DNA of 64,000 nt from Agrilactobacillus yilanensis (lineage in GTDB: Bacteria > Bacillota > Bacilli > Lactobacillales > Lactobacillaceae), in the NCBI RefSeq assembly GCF_003946725.1, contig NZ_RHOY01000015.1:17939-81938 (forward strand), written 5' to 3'. The notes beneath the pieces are model-generated. The model had not been told where the DNA came from. It ran no database searches and was given only the letters and a program-made list of their open reading frames with translations. Position numbers and translations under genes: made by a program. Below are positions 1-7,978 of this stretch, one piece after another. Numbering within the stretch: position 1 is the stretch's first letter; each line of letters begins with the position of its first letter.

Positions 1-1
1 C

Positions 2-781
2 AAACTGGATAAAATCGTGATTAAAGTCGGTTATCCTGAAAAAATTAAAGCGATTTATCAAAAATTTCATATTGATGAACATAAATCGTTATACGAAAAT
101 TTAGAAAACTTAAGCCGTCTTGTTTTAGAAGATAATTTGGATCGCTTCAATCGGCCAGTGGATCGAACGGAGTGGGGGATGCCGGCGCAAATGGTGAATG
201 CCATGTACGATCCTTCTAAAAATGACATTACTTTCCCAGCAGCCATTTTGCAGGCGCCATTTTATAGTTTAAAACAGACAGCTAGTGAGAACTATGGTGG
301 GATTGGCGCCGTGATTGCCCACGAAATTTCTCATGCCTTTGATAATAATGGGGCGAAGTTTGATGAATATGGGAATTTAAATAATTGGTGGACGGAAGCA
401 GATTATGCCAAGTTTAAGCAGCTGACCCAAGCGACGATTGATCAGTTTGATGGCTTGCCATTTGCCGGGGGTAAAGTTAACGGTAAATTAGTCGTCTCTG
501 AAAATGTTGCCGATGCCGGCGGCTTAAGTTGTGCGCTGGAAGCAACCAAACAAACAGCAGATCCAGATTTGCGGGCCTTTTTCATCAACTGGGCTCGAAT
601 TTGGCGGATGGCGGCGACAACGCAATATCAACAGTTACGGTTAGCGACGGATGTTCATGCGCCTAATGTGCTGCGGGCAAATGTACAGCCTAAAAATCTA
701 GAAGAATTCTATGATACATTCGGTGTTGTTGCCGGGGATGGCATGTATTTGGCACCAAAAGACCGGGTTAAAATCTGGTAA
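2..781 (+). CDS. pepO: M13 family zinc endopeptidase (PepO-like), 5' truncated by window edge
   Basis: The reading frame is open from the first bases of the window, so the N-terminal part lies outside; about 259 C-terminal residues are seen, against roughly 630 in the family. The zinc site HEISH is at bases 320-334, and the downstream ENVADAGGL carries the third (Glu) ligand and the family's conserved ExxxD. A substrate-groove NAMY-type motif precedes it. In lactic acid bacteria PepO is a cytoplasmic oligopeptidase that degrades imported peptides. A GTG at 17 is in frame but is not a plausible start, since homology to the family continues upstream of it. Family assignment is secure. Confidence 0.93.
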   Translation, partial: KLDKIVIKVGYPEKIKAIYQKFHIDEHKSLYENLENLSRLVLEDNLDRFNRPVDRTEWGMPAQMVNAMYDPSKNDITFPAAILQAPFYSLKQTASENYGGIGAVIAHEISHAFDNNGAKFDEYGNLNNWWTEADYAKFKQLTQATIDQFDGLPFAGGKVNGKLVVSENVADAGGLSCALEATKQTADPDLRAFFINWARIWRMAATTQYQQLRLATDVHAPNVLRANVQPKNLEEFYDTFGVVAGDGMYLAPKDRVKIW

Positions 782-837
782 TATTTACAGTGGTAGCCAA
801 GGTTTGCGACCAATTCCGTAACGAATTAAAAATTAAT

Positions 838-880
838 TTTAAAATAAGCTTGACCTAAAACCCGTTTCAGAATTTATACT
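838..880 (+). promoter_or_regulatory. Candidate promoter of the EIIA-like/LacI operon, with a repeated 15-mer
   Basis: TTGACC at 850-855 with TTTATA/TATACT at 873-880 resembles a sigma-A promoter; the spacer is 17 or 19 depending on the -10 chosen. The 15-mer TTTAAAATAAGCTTG at 838-852 overlaps the -35 and recurs exactly at 2333-2347, just after the lacI-type gene. An operator role is inference. Confidence 0.45.
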
Positions 881-924
881 AGGGCTGCAGTTAAATAACA
901 GCACATATAAGGAGGAAACGGATT

Positions 925-1350
925 ATGTTTTTAGTCACACAATTAATTAATAATCGACAGGATTATGAACGCAATGAAGTGCAGGTGTTGTGTCAATTGG
1001 CGCAATCCGTCGCCGAACAGCTACAAGTACCCGTCCAAGGCTTAAAAAGTGATTTGTTAGCGAGTGAAGCTTATCAAGCCAGTACGATCGGTGGCCAGGC
1101 AGTTTTACCTAAAATTTGTACCACCGCAGTGCAGCAGCCCACGATTTTTGCTTATACATTTACGCAACCAGTACCTTGGCGTTCAGGACAAACTTGGCAT
1201 TTAGTAACAAGTGCTATTATTTTGGCGACGCCAGATACACAGCAGGCCACTTCAGTGCTTGATGTTTTCCGGCAAGCCTTCAGTCATGAGGAATTTACAA
1301 AGCGGCCGATCAATAGCGGTCTCAATACAACGAATTTACAGTTTGGTTAA
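925..1350 (+). CDS. Degenerate PTS EIIA (fructose/mannitol type)-like protein lacking the phospho-histidine
   Basis: 141 residues, preceded by the strong site AAGGAGG. The middle and C-terminal parts follow the layout of type-2 EIIA domains: a segment STIGGQAVLPK lines up with the family's S-T-G-I-G-x-G-x-A-I-P-H active site, then a hydrophobic strand, then a helix with an SHEEF motif. The position of the phosphorylated His is Lys here (LPKI), so phosphotransfer should be impossible by the usual route. No EIIB or EIIC gene is adjacent. It is followed after 19 bases by a LacI-type regulator and is probably co-transcribed with it. It could be a sensor or a decayed remnant; the fold call rests on pattern similarity by eye. 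Confidence 0.55.
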   Translation: MFLVTQLINNRQDYERNEVQVLCQLAQSVAEQLQVPVQGLKSDLLASEAYQASTIGGQAVLPKICTTAVQQPTIFAYTFTQPVPWRSGQTWHLVTSAIILATPDTQQATSVLDVFRQAFSHEEFTKRPINSGLNTTNLQFG

Positions 1351-1369
1351 ACAAAAGGACAGGGATAGC

Positions 1370-2308
1370 ATGGCGAACATACAAGAAATTGCGGACTATA
1401 CCGGCTTTTCAAAGTCAACGGTTTCGCGGGTATTAAACCAAAAAAATTATGTGGCTCCAAGAACGCGGGATTTGATTGAAGCCGCAATTGTGAAGCTGGA
1501 CTACGTACCCAATGCAATGGCGCAAGGGTTAAGTATGGGCCAGATGCACAATATCGGTGTCGTTTTACCGCATAATGAGCATCCCTATTACACGCAATTG
1601 ATTAATGGAATCATGGCGGCAGCTTTTGCAGCCAACTATCGTATTATGTTACTGCCCTCTAACTATGAAGCTAAAGTGGAGTTAGCTTATTTACAGCAAT
1701 TACGGCGTAAAGTATTTGACAGTATGATTTTTACCTCTCATGAAATTAGCCGGCAGACACTAATGACTTATCAAAAGTATGGCCCAATTGTTGTCTGTCA
1801 AGATCCGGGGTGTTTACCGATCGCTGCGGCTTATACCGCTCGAGTACCGAGCTATGTGGCGGCCTTTGAATGGATCAAAGCCCAAGGGTATCAGCATATT
1901 AGTTTATTAGCGACGCGAGCCAGCAACGTTAGCGCAACAAGTAAAACAACCTTTCAAGCTTATGAACAAGTTTTTCATCAAGCGCCAGAGCCCACATTAA
2001 TTCGGACCGGCATTCGTAAGCAACAAGATGGCTATGCTGCTGCCGCTTATTTCGTCACCCAAAAACGACCACTGGATTTTATTTTTGCCAATGCAGATGA
2101 CGTTGCCGCTGGTGCCCGTCAATATTACTTGGAGCATGATCTACCCGTTCCCGCCATGATGGGGCAAGAGAATCAATTATCCAGCCAATTATTAAATATG
2201 GCCACCATTGACCATCACCTATATGAAGTTGGAGAAAATGCCGCAAAATTGGCGATCTCAGGTGCCGTTCGCCAGTTTAGAGTTGAATCAGAGTTTATTG
2301 TAAGATAG
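1370..2308 (+). CDS. LacI/GalR family transcriptional regulator
   Basis: 312 residues from ATG 1370, which has the site AAAGGACAGGG just upstream; an open frame from 1211 would add 53 residues that do not belong to the family. The N-terminal helix-turn-helix reads ANIQEIADYTGFSKSTVSRVLN, followed by the hinge helix region and a periplasmic-binding-protein-like effector domain starting near IGVVLPHNEHPYY. It probably senses a sugar or sugar phosphate and may act on its own operon; the exact 15-mer repeated before and after the two-gene unit is one candidate operator. The specific ligand cannot be read from the sequence. Confidence 0.9.
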   Translation: MANIQEIADYTGFSKSTVSRVLNQKNYVAPRTRDLIEAAIVKLDYVPNAMAQGLSMGQMHNIGVVLPHNEHPYYTQLINGIMAAAFAANYRIMLLPSNYEAKVELAYLQQLRRKVFDSMIFTSHEISRQTLMTYQKYGPIVVCQDPGCLPIAAAYTARVPSYVAAFEWIKAQGYQHISLLATRASNVSATSKTTFQAYEQVFHQAPEPTLIRTGIRKQQDGYAAAAYFVTQKRPLDFIFANADDVAAGARQYYLEHDLPVPAMMGQENQLSSQLLNMATIDHHLYEVGENAAKLAISGAVRQFRVESEFIVR

Positions 2309-2389
2309 AGCCATGAAGCAATACGGGTTAAGTTTAAAATAAGCTTGCATTTAACTTCTAAGTTAGACCTACCAGTATAAAAACACAGT

Positions 2390-2439
2390 AAAAAGGCTGA
2401 GTCAGTACACGCTGTAGTGTGTGGGACGCAGCCTTTTTA
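2390..2439 (+). terminator. Intrinsic terminator after the lacI-type gene
   Basis: AAAAAGGCTG at 2390-2399 pairs with CAGCCTTTTT at 2429-2438, with further GTC/GAC and ACAC/GTGT pairing inside the loop. The flanking A and T tracts make it usable on both strands. Confidence 0.8.
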
Positions 2440-2708
2440 AAGGCACAAAAATAGGCTAGTGTAATCTAGGACCACACTAGCCAGTTGTAACGAACACAAC
2501 TTAAAATAAATAAAAATTTCAATTCACATAGTAGCTATCTGGCTATTATGATCGAGGTCGTCTAAACCATCGATACAAGTACTTTACCTGCTCGTTTAGT
2601 ATAACAAAGCCAATAGTACAACGCAATAACAAAGCGTCAAATTAAAACACTACAAAAAAACAGCCCTCTCAGAGTAAAAGGACTGCTTTTATCTATATAT
2701 TTATCTAA
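2440..2708. other. Gene-free stretch with a second hairpin and a minus-strand terminator
   Basis: GGCTAGTGT at 2454-2462 pairs with ACACTAGCC at 2474-2482 without a T-run. Towards the right, an imperfect hairpin at about 2652-2692, read on the minus strand as GCAGTCC...GGGCTGT followed by a T-run, is the likely terminator of the LysM-3D gene. No coding potential was seen in between. Confidence 0.6.
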
Positions 2709-3326
2709 TTAGCTTAAAACTTGAACAGTTGCTGTTGTAATACCATAACTTGGAATAGAGCTGCTTGGCATTGCAACGTCTAATTGTTGTGGGTTACTGT
2801 AAGCAAATGTACCTGTATCATTTACAGTACGATCTAAAACAGTACCGTCAGCTAAAGTGATGCGTAAACGTGTGCCTTTAGGGAAGACAGAAAGGTTTGC
2901 AGCAACACCGCTATAGCCCATGTTTGAGCCTAAAACAGCTGGATCATAAAAAGAGATCTTGTAAGTTCCGGCAGTTGTTGCAGAACTTGTTGCTGTCGTC
3001 GTACTTGTTTGTGTTGCAGTAGCTGTTGTTTGTGCTTGTGTTGTATCCGTTGTTGTCGTTGTTTGTTGGGCAGTACCGTTAACAGAGACAGTTTCACCAG
3101 GGTAGATCAAATCATAACCGCCAATTTCACGACCATTTAATTGTTCTAAAGCAGACACACTCATGCCATAGTTACCAGCAATGCTCATATAAGTATCGCC
3201 AGCTTCGACAGTAACAGTACCATTACCGTTATCAACAGCGGCATCGGCCTTATCTGGAGCAAACGCTACAGCAGACATTGCTAAGGCGCCAGCGAAGAAT
3301 AAACCAACAAGTGCATTTTTTTTCAT
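2709..3326 (-). CDS. Secreted LysM and 3D-domain (RlpA-like) cell-wall protein
   Basis: 205 residues from the ATG at 3326, which has AAAGGAG 11 bases upstream; the longer frame to 3362 is less likely. Order of parts: signal peptide (KKNALVGLFFAGALAMSAVAFA), one LysM domain (VEAGDTYMSIAGNYGMSVSALEQLN), a Thr/Gln-rich low-complexity linker, and a C-terminal double-psi beta-barrel of the 3D type ending in the D-N/D-T-G and QLDVAMP region. Such proteins bind peptidoglycan and may be lytic transglycosylase-like or act as wall remodelling factors, as YocH does in Bacillus. Its long AT-rich upstream region suggests dedicated regulation. Enzyme activity is not proven by the motifs. Confidence 0.88.
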   Translation of the reverse strand: MKKNALVGLFFAGALAMSAVAFAPDKADAAVDNGNGTVTVEAGDTYMSIAGNYGMSVSALEQLNGREIGGYDLIYPGETVSVNGTAQQTTTTTDTTQAQTTATATQTSTTTATSSATTAGTYKISFYDPAVLGSNMGYSGVAANLSVFPKGTRLRITLADGTVLDRTVNDTGTFAYSNPQQLDVAMPSSSIPSYGITTATVQVLS

Positions 3327-3362
3327 TATATAAAAAACTCCTTTATCTTTGAGAAATTTCAT

Positions 3363-3856
3363 CGAGTGAAAAAATTTCTACATCCTACGAGTCAAAATTA
3401 ATTTTTGTGACTCAATATCTTTAACACGAGGATTAGAATAACCTGTTTATATTGCAGTTATGTGTCAGGAGCTTTAACGTTTAAAGACAGAAAACAAATT
3501 TCTGTCACAAATAGTAATTAATTTCAAAAAAAGTTTTTGGTAAAGGTCGTCATGGTGCCTTTTGAAAACGATTTTCGAAATGTTACAAAACGGGATTATT
3601 TTTCAGTAAAAAAAATCAAAAACTTGTCGAAATTAACGCAAAAAATAGATTTTTAATCCCAAAAATTTAAAAAATCATGAAATTAATGCAAAAATTAAGC
3701 AATTTAATAGCCATGAATTTAGACAAAATTGGCAAAATGTGATGATAACGTTCTTTTAAAGTAGAAATGAAAATAAGTTTTATTTCCGATAAAAGATAAT
3801 TTTGATCGCTATGCTATGATAGAAGTAATTGGAAATTAATGGATTGGAGCAGATAA
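3363..3856. promoter_or_regulatory. Divergent AT-rich regulatory region between LysM-3D gene and histidine phosphatase gene
   Basis: No gene was seen here. An inverted repeat GAGTCA (3389-3394) / TGACTC (3408-3413) with an AT-palindromic centre lies in the LysM-3D leader. For the phosphatase, an extended -10 (TGC then TATGAT, 3812-3820) is visible. A search by eye for WalR boxes (TGTWAH-N5-TGTWAH) before the LysM-3D gene found only half sites. Confidence 0.5.
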
Positions 3857-4513
3857 ATGACAATTTTTTATTTTGTACGGCACGGTGAGACTCGGATTAA
3901 TCATGAGGCACGCTTTAACGGTGGCAATGTGGACTCCCCTTTAACCCCGCAAGGCATTTTAGGGGCGCAAAGAACCGGTAATCTATTAAAACGAGTAACT
4001 TTTGATCAGATGGTTGCTTCTTCTTTACCCCGTGCTCAGCGTACGGCGCGTATCATTTTAAAACGAAATTTAAACTGTTATCCCGAAGAATTGGTGTTAG
4101 ATCATCGTTTGCGGGAGATTGACTTAGGGGATTGGGATGGGCAAAAAATTGATTCTGTTTTGGCGCATCCCCAATATCAAGCTTATTTTAAGCAGCCCGA
4201 AAAATTTGATGCCCAAGCGATTCATGCTGAAGATTTCCAGCATTTATTAGCCCGGGCAAATGCGGCCATTACCCCTTATATTCAGCCAGAAGCCAACAAA
4301 GTGCTCGTCGTTAGCCACGGCTCATTATTATTATTTTTGATTCATCAGCTAACCGGCGGTTCAATCGCTACTGTCCGCAAACAAAAAATGCTGGCTAATT
4401 CCAGCGTCACCGTTTTACAGTCCACAACCACCGGGCCTTTTGAGACATTGGGCTTAAATATTACTGCGGACAATATTCAACAACGGCCAGAATTAGCGCC
4501 ACTTTTTTCATAG
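3857..4513 (+). CDS. Histidine phosphatase superfamily protein (phosphoglycerate mutase-like)
   Basis: 218 residues. The N-terminal FVRHGETRIN is the RHG phospho-histidine motif; SSLPRAQRTA supplies the second arginine, LREIDLGDWDG the acidic residue, and VVSHGS the second catalytic histidine. Length suits the broad phosphatase branch (GpmB, PhoE, CobC-like) rather than dPGM, which is about 230-250 residues with extra insertions. The substrate is not deducible. The gene stands alone between its own promoter and a terminator hairpin. Confidence 0.88.
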   Translation: MTIFYFVRHGETRINHEARFNGGNVDSPLTPQGILGAQRTGNLLKRVTFDQMVASSLPRAQRTARIILKRNLNCYPEELVLDHRLREIDLGDWDGQKIDSVLAHPQYQAYFKQPEKFDAQAIHAEDFQHLLARANAAITPYIQPEANKVLVVSHGSLLLFLIHQLTGGSIATVRKQKMLANSSVTVLQSTTTGPFETLGLNITADNIQQRPELAPLFS

Positions 4514-4530
4514 TTTTATAAAAAGGGCAT

Positions 4531-4640
4531 AAAAAAAGTATGTATTTTGGGGGAATACATACTTTGTTTAGGGGAGAATAAGCAAATCAGTCTAGGGTAA
4601 TCTATTCAAATAAACGATGGGAGGAAGATTTATTTGAATG
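4531..4640 (+). ncRNA. Hairpin cassette A: terminator-like stem plus second stem with GGGAGGAAG loop
   Basis: First stem AAAGTATGTATT (4535-4546) / AATACATACTTT (4554-4565) encloses a TTGGGGG loop. A GGGGAG segment follows, then a second stem ATTCAAATAAA / TTTATTTGAAT (about 4604-4640) with GGGAGGAAG in its loop. The same architecture, with different stem sequences, recurs at 6290-6405 beyond the MFS gene. The first stem could simply terminate the upstream gene; the paired recurrence suggests a structured RNA or leader. Not recognised as a known family. Confidence 0.45.
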
Positions 4641-4768
4641 CATCATATGTTATAAAACGGGGTGATGTATTGGTTCGCCAGCAAGTTTTAATTGAAAATC
4701 AAGAAACAATTAAAGCTTGTCCAATACTTGAATCATGCAAGATGATTCAGACCACGGTTCGATGCTAA
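4634..4768 (+). CDS. Possible small ORF (44 residues) overlapping hairpin cassette A
   Basis: TTG at 4634 has GGGAGG about 8 bases upstream and opens a 44-codon frame with three cysteines in its last 16 residues (ACPILESCK...VRC). The start codon lies in the 3' arm of a hairpin whose loop carries the ribosome site, which could gate translation. No family is recognised and codon evidence is thin, so this is a low-confidence call. Confidence 0.25.
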   Translation: MNASYVIKRGDVLVRQQVLIENQETIKACPILESCKMIQTTVRC

Positions 4769-4856
4769 GATTATCCAGTGATTGTATAAATATTTAGGGA
4801 AATCGATGAATACTCCCCTTGACCCTTAGTATACAGATAAGTGCTTAGAAGACAAA

Positions 4857-4917
4857 AGAAAAAGCCTTGGCAATTCGAAATTTTATTTTGAGCCGCTGCA
4901 GACTTTTTCTTTTTTGA
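4857..4917 (+). terminator. Terminator-like hairpin before the MFS gene
   Basis: GAAAAAG...CTTTTTC arms with inner TTGGC/GAGCC pairing are followed by a T-run. It would end any transcript from the small-ORF region before the promoter of the MFS gene. Confidence 0.5.
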
Positions 4918-5006
4918 ATTTAATTAAAAAAGTGCTTTCATTATCACTTCATTTTTGGTAAAATGTGAAATTGCGCAAAATTTTATGAAGTGAGGTGCTT
5001 TCTTTT

Positions 5007-6278
5007 ATGAATGAAACACAATTCAAATTTCCCCACTGGCGTCAGAACATTTATCTATTCTTAACAAGTCAATTTTTAACCGGCATCACGAGTATGGTGG
5101 TACAGTACGCAATTATTTGGTATTTAACCAAAGAAACAGGTTCAGCCACAATTTTGAGTATGGCGACCTTATTAGGGATGCTGCCAATGGTATTGCTGAG
5201 CCCATTTGTTGGCCCGGTAGTTGATCGTTGGCCTAAAAAACTACTATTAATAGTACCCGATATTGTGGCTGCACTTTTTGCCATTTTATTATCAATTGCC
5301 GGAACATTAGCAGATCAGTTTCCACTATGGTTGGTTTTTGTATCCTTAACAGTTCGTTCCATTGCCCAGACTTTTCAAATGCCTACGGTACAGTCCATTG
5401 TGCCCACGATGGTGCCTGAGTCACAAATTACACGGATCAATGGGCAATTAGGTATGGTACAGTCAGCCAATATGCTGATTGCGCCAGCGCTAGGTGCATT
5501 TTTATTCACCATCATTCCCATTAATTTTTTGATTTTAATTGATGTATTGGGCGCTATTATTGGAATTACGCTCTTAATATTTGTCCGAATTCCTAAGGTT
5601 AGTACCACTGGCGAAACAGTGCATGTTTTGACCGATGTGAAGTTTGGCTTTAAAAAACTGATTGGTAATAAAGGCCTGTGGTATATGACCCTGATTGGCA
5701 CGGCGTTTACTTTAATTTTCATGCCCGCAGCAAGTTTGTATCCTTTGATGACGATGAATTATTTCCATGGAACTGTGGGTCAAGCGGGACTAGTTGAAGT
5801 AATTTATTCCGCAGGGATGCTTGCTGGCGGTACGGTTATCGGCTTGTTCGGTAATTGGCGGGACCGCATGCGGCCGATCTTTTTTGCTTATCTTACAATT
5901 GGTATAACGATTGGGCTCAGTGGTTTTTTACCAGGCAATCAAAAAAGTTTCATCTGGTTTGTTATTTTGAATCTAATCGCTGGTTTTGGCACGCCATTCT
6001 TTAGTACTTTATTGATGGCGATGATTCAGCAAAGTTATCCACCAGAACAACTAGGCCGGGTTTTGGGCGTCTTGAATTCTTTGATGAGTATTTCTGGCCC
6101 GGTTGGCTTAATTTTTGTTGGGCCGCTAGCTGATAAAATTGGGGTTGCGGCGATCTTTGTAATTGCAGGGGTCGGCACTTTAATCTGTGGCTTGGTGACT
6201 TTCTTAATTCCGCAAACGCGGCGTTACGATCAAACCTTACAACAGCAGCTGTCAAAACAGACTGCAGATTTGGATTAA
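5007..6278 (+). CDS. MFS transporter, drug/macrolide-efflux-like (MFS_3 type)
   Basis: 423 residues from ATG 5007; GAGGTG sits 9 bases before it, and the GTG at 4995 falls inside that ribosome site. Twelve hydrophobic segments are recognisable. The loop 2-3 motif GPVVDRWPKK is a variant of the MFS motif A, and the protein resembles the MefA/EntS/LmrP-like group that exports drugs or siderophores by proton antiport. An inverted repeat AAGTG-N10-CACTT at about 4931-4950 overlaps the promoter and could bind a repressor. The gene is bracketed by the two hairpin cassettes. The substrate is unknown. Confidence 0.88.
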   Translation: MNETQFKFPHWRQNIYLFLTSQFLTGITSMVVQYAIIWYLTKETGSATILSMATLLGMLPMVLLSPFVGPVVDRWPKKLLLIVPDIVAALFAILLSIAGTLADQFPLWLVFVSLTVRSIAQTFQMPTVQSIVPTMVPESQITRINGQLGMVQSANMLIAPALGAFLFTIIPINFLILIDVLGAIIGITLLIFVRIPKVSTTGETVHVLTDVKFGFKKLIGNKGLWYMTLIGTAFTLIFMPAASLYPLMTMNYFHGTVGQAGLVEVIYSAGMLAGGTVIGLFGNWRDRMRPIFFAYLTIGITIGLSGFLPGNQKSFIWFVILNLIAGFGTPFFSTLLMAMIQQSYPPEQLGRVLGVLNSLMSISGPVGLIFVGPLADKIGVAAIFVIAGVGTLICGLVTFLIPQTRRYDQTLQQQLSKQTADLD

Positions 6279-6289
6279 ATTAGGATAAA

Positions 6290-6405
6290 AAAATAGCACA
6301 CGCTTGGGGGACGTGTGCTAAATTGGGAGGAAGAAAATGAAAAATTATCTTATTACTAATTGGGGTTGTCAAACAATTAATCTTTTTGGGAGGAAGGATT
6401 AATTC
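6290..6405 (+). ncRNA. Hairpin cassette B: same layout as cassette A
   Basis: First stem TAGCACACG / CGTGTGCTA (about 6293-6319) encloses CTTGGGGG; then GGGAGGAAG; then a second stem AATTAATC / GATTAATT (about 6376-6404) with TTTTTGGGAGGAAG in the loop. Loop and spacer words match cassette A while stem sequences differ, which is the pattern of a conserved structure. The first stem also serves as terminator for the MFS gene. Confidence 0.45.
6337..6402 (+). CDS. Possible 21-residue peptide inside hairpin cassette B
   Basis: ATG 6337 follows GGGAGGAAGAAA, an excellent ribosome site, and opens a 21-codon frame containing one Cys and two Trp/aromatic clusters (MKNYLITNWGCQTINL...). Its last codons run through the second hairpin. 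Cassette A has no equivalent ATG, so conservation favours the RNA structure over the peptide. It may be a leader peptide, or chance. Confidence 0.25.
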   Translation: MKNYLITNWGCQTINLFGRKD

Positions 6406-6514
6406 ATTTGATATATCTATCATAACCAGATTATGTGAAAAAAATATGAAGAAGAATATATGAAACTGTCAAGAAATGGTAGAATAATAATGAACGATTA
6501 TATGAGGTGATAGT

Positions 6515-6805
6515 ATGTTTACAGTAGAACTACGGGTTCGTAATCACGCAGACGCGGGTACGCAAAAGGTGACTATTGACGATCCTAAAGCCTATGCGGC
6601 ATTGATTGATAAAATTAATCAAGCCTTCCCGGATATTGTGGAAGATTATAACTTGTTAATGGCGACTACGCCGTCTATTAGTTTGGATTTATATGGCGGA
6701 CAAACCAATATTGCGCAAAATGGGACCCCGATAGACGTGGGTCAGTTGAAGGTTTGGCCATATACGCCAGAACTGTTAGCCTTAATTCAAGAAAATCTAC
6801 AGTAG
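6515..6805 (+). CDS. Hypothetical protein, 96 residues
   Basis: ATG 6515 has GAGGTGA at good spacing, and the codon use resembles the neighbours. The protein is acidic, without signal or membrane segments. No domain is recognised; it starts with a predicted strand (FTVELRVRNH) and has a hydrophobic C-terminal helix. It stands alone with its own terminator and converges on the serine hydrolase gene. Function unknown. Confidence 0.7.
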   Translation: MFTVELRVRNHADAGTQKVTIDDPKAYAALIDKINQAFPDIVEDYNLLMATTPSISLDLYGGQTNIAQNGTPIDVGQLKVWPYTPELLALIQENLQ

Positions 6806-6823
6806 ACTTGTTTCTGAATCGCA

Positions 6824-6870
6824 AAAAACCGATTTACAAAGTGAACGTACTTTGTAAATCGGCTTTTTTT
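6824..6870. terminator. Bidirectional intrinsic terminator
   Basis: CCGATTTACAAAGT (6829-6842) pairs with ACTTTGTAAATCGG (6849-6862), with A-tract before and T-tract after. It serves the 96-residue gene and the convergent serine hydrolase gene. Confidence 0.9.
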
Positions 6871-7726
6871 AGTTACTGCCTAAAGTTTCGGCGGTGGCTT
6901 TGGCCAGCTGCTCGATTAAGGTTTCACCACTGGCTAAGGTAGTATTACCGTAAGTGTAAACTGCGATAGTATAGCCTTTATTGTTAGCGCCAACGTGGCC
7001 GATGCTATCAACAATCCAACGACTATCAGAATCCGTGCGCCAGCCATTTTTAAGTTGGTAGGTGGTACTGCCGGCAGAGATACCCCAGTTTTGATCACGA
7101 GATACATCCCCCATCAAAGTTTTGATATAGTTACGCGAAGTGCTGGAAATATAACTAGAACTATAAAAGACATTGTTTAATAGTTTTAATTGATCCGTGG
7201 CCGTGGTGACGGTTAACCCCCAACCATTGCTAGAGGACGTATCAGTCATGCCAAGGGCTTCAAAAACAGCATTTAAACCATCAAAACCGCCGATCTCATT
7301 AAAGAGGGTGGTTGCCGCATCGTTATCACTATTTTTGATCATTTTTTCAGCTAAGGCTTTTTCATTACTGCTTAAGGTTGTCCCGTTTTGTTCATGCATA
7401 TGCAGCAAACCTGCAAGAATGGCGACTTTAACAGTACTAGCCGTGGTGAATGTGCCTTGTTTATTATTGGTTAAAGTATAGGTTTGATTGCTGCTTTTAT
7501 CATAGACCGCAATTTGAACAGCACTATCGGTTTGGTTTAAGATTTTTTGCCATTTAGCCAGCAGTGCTTTTTTAGTGGCGGCATTGGTTTTAGTAGTACT
7601 GTTGGCCGCTTGAACGGTTTGAGCTTGCGTAGCATAAGCGAAGCTGGAACTGAGGACAAAGAGGATTGTTAAGGTTAAAATTAACCCGTGTTTGATGATT
7701 TTCTTTAATCGGTGATGTTTTCTCAT
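6869..7726 (-). CDS. Secreted serine hydrolase, class A beta-lactamase-like fold
   Basis: 285 residues with a basic N-terminus and hydrophobic core ending around YATQAQTVQAA, a signal peptide or anchor. Active-site motifs are STVK (S-x-x-K), SDN, and KNGW in place of KTG. The general-base Glu of true class A beta-lactamases is not visible where expected, so a cell-wall-related DD-peptidase or esterase role is more likely than antibiotic hydrolysis. The gene is monocistronic, converging on the 96-residue gene. Family certain, substrate not. Confidence 0.85.
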   Translation of the reverse strand: MRKHHRLKKIIKHGLILTLTILFVLSSSFAYATQAQTVQAANSTTKTNAATKKALLAKWQKILNQTDSAVQIAVYDKSSNQTYTLTNNKQGTFTTASTVKVAILAGLLHMHEQNGTTLSSNEKALAEKMIKNSDNDAATTLFNEIGGFDGLNAVFEALGMTDTSSSNGWGLTVTTATDQLKLLNNVFYSSSYISSTSRNYIKTLMGDVSRDQNWGISAGSTTYQLKNGWRTDSDSRWIVDSIGHVGANNKGYTIAVYTYGNTTLASGETLIEQLAKATAETLGSN

Positions 7727-7874
7727 AAGCGTTAAAACCCTTTCTTGTATGTAGTATAAGTCAGCTACTATGTTTGAATAACTAGATCATAACGTCAGCG
7801 TTTAAAGATTCTATGAAGAAAAATTATGTTTTTGGCATGCAAAATGTATATTTTATGGCGGTAATTTTATTTTC

Positions 7875-7916
7875 TTGATCAGCGTCAATTATTTCTAACC
7901 CCGGTCTCACTATAAT
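7875..7916 (+). promoter_or_regulatory. FNR-type box and promoter of the metal ATPase gene
   Basis: TTGATCAGCGTCAA (7875-7888) is a one-mismatch FNR box (TTGAT-N4-ATCAA). TATAAT at 7911-7916 is 22 bases downstream, placing the box centre near -41.5, the class II activation position. A matching arrangement is found at 9899-9940. Confidence 0.78.
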
Positions 7917-7978
7917 AAGAATTGTTGAAAGATAAAGATAACGTTATTAAGACATAAAAGACACAGGAGGTCATCTTC

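Noticed and set aside
3326..3600. WalR box before the LysM-3D gene
   Set aside because: YocH-like genes are often WalR targets, but no TGTWAH-N5-TGTWAH pair was found by eye on either strand.
6869..7726. True antibiotic-hydrolysing beta-lactamase
   Set aside because: The SxxK and SDN motifs fit the fold, but the class A general-base Glu is not visible and KTG is replaced by KNGW.
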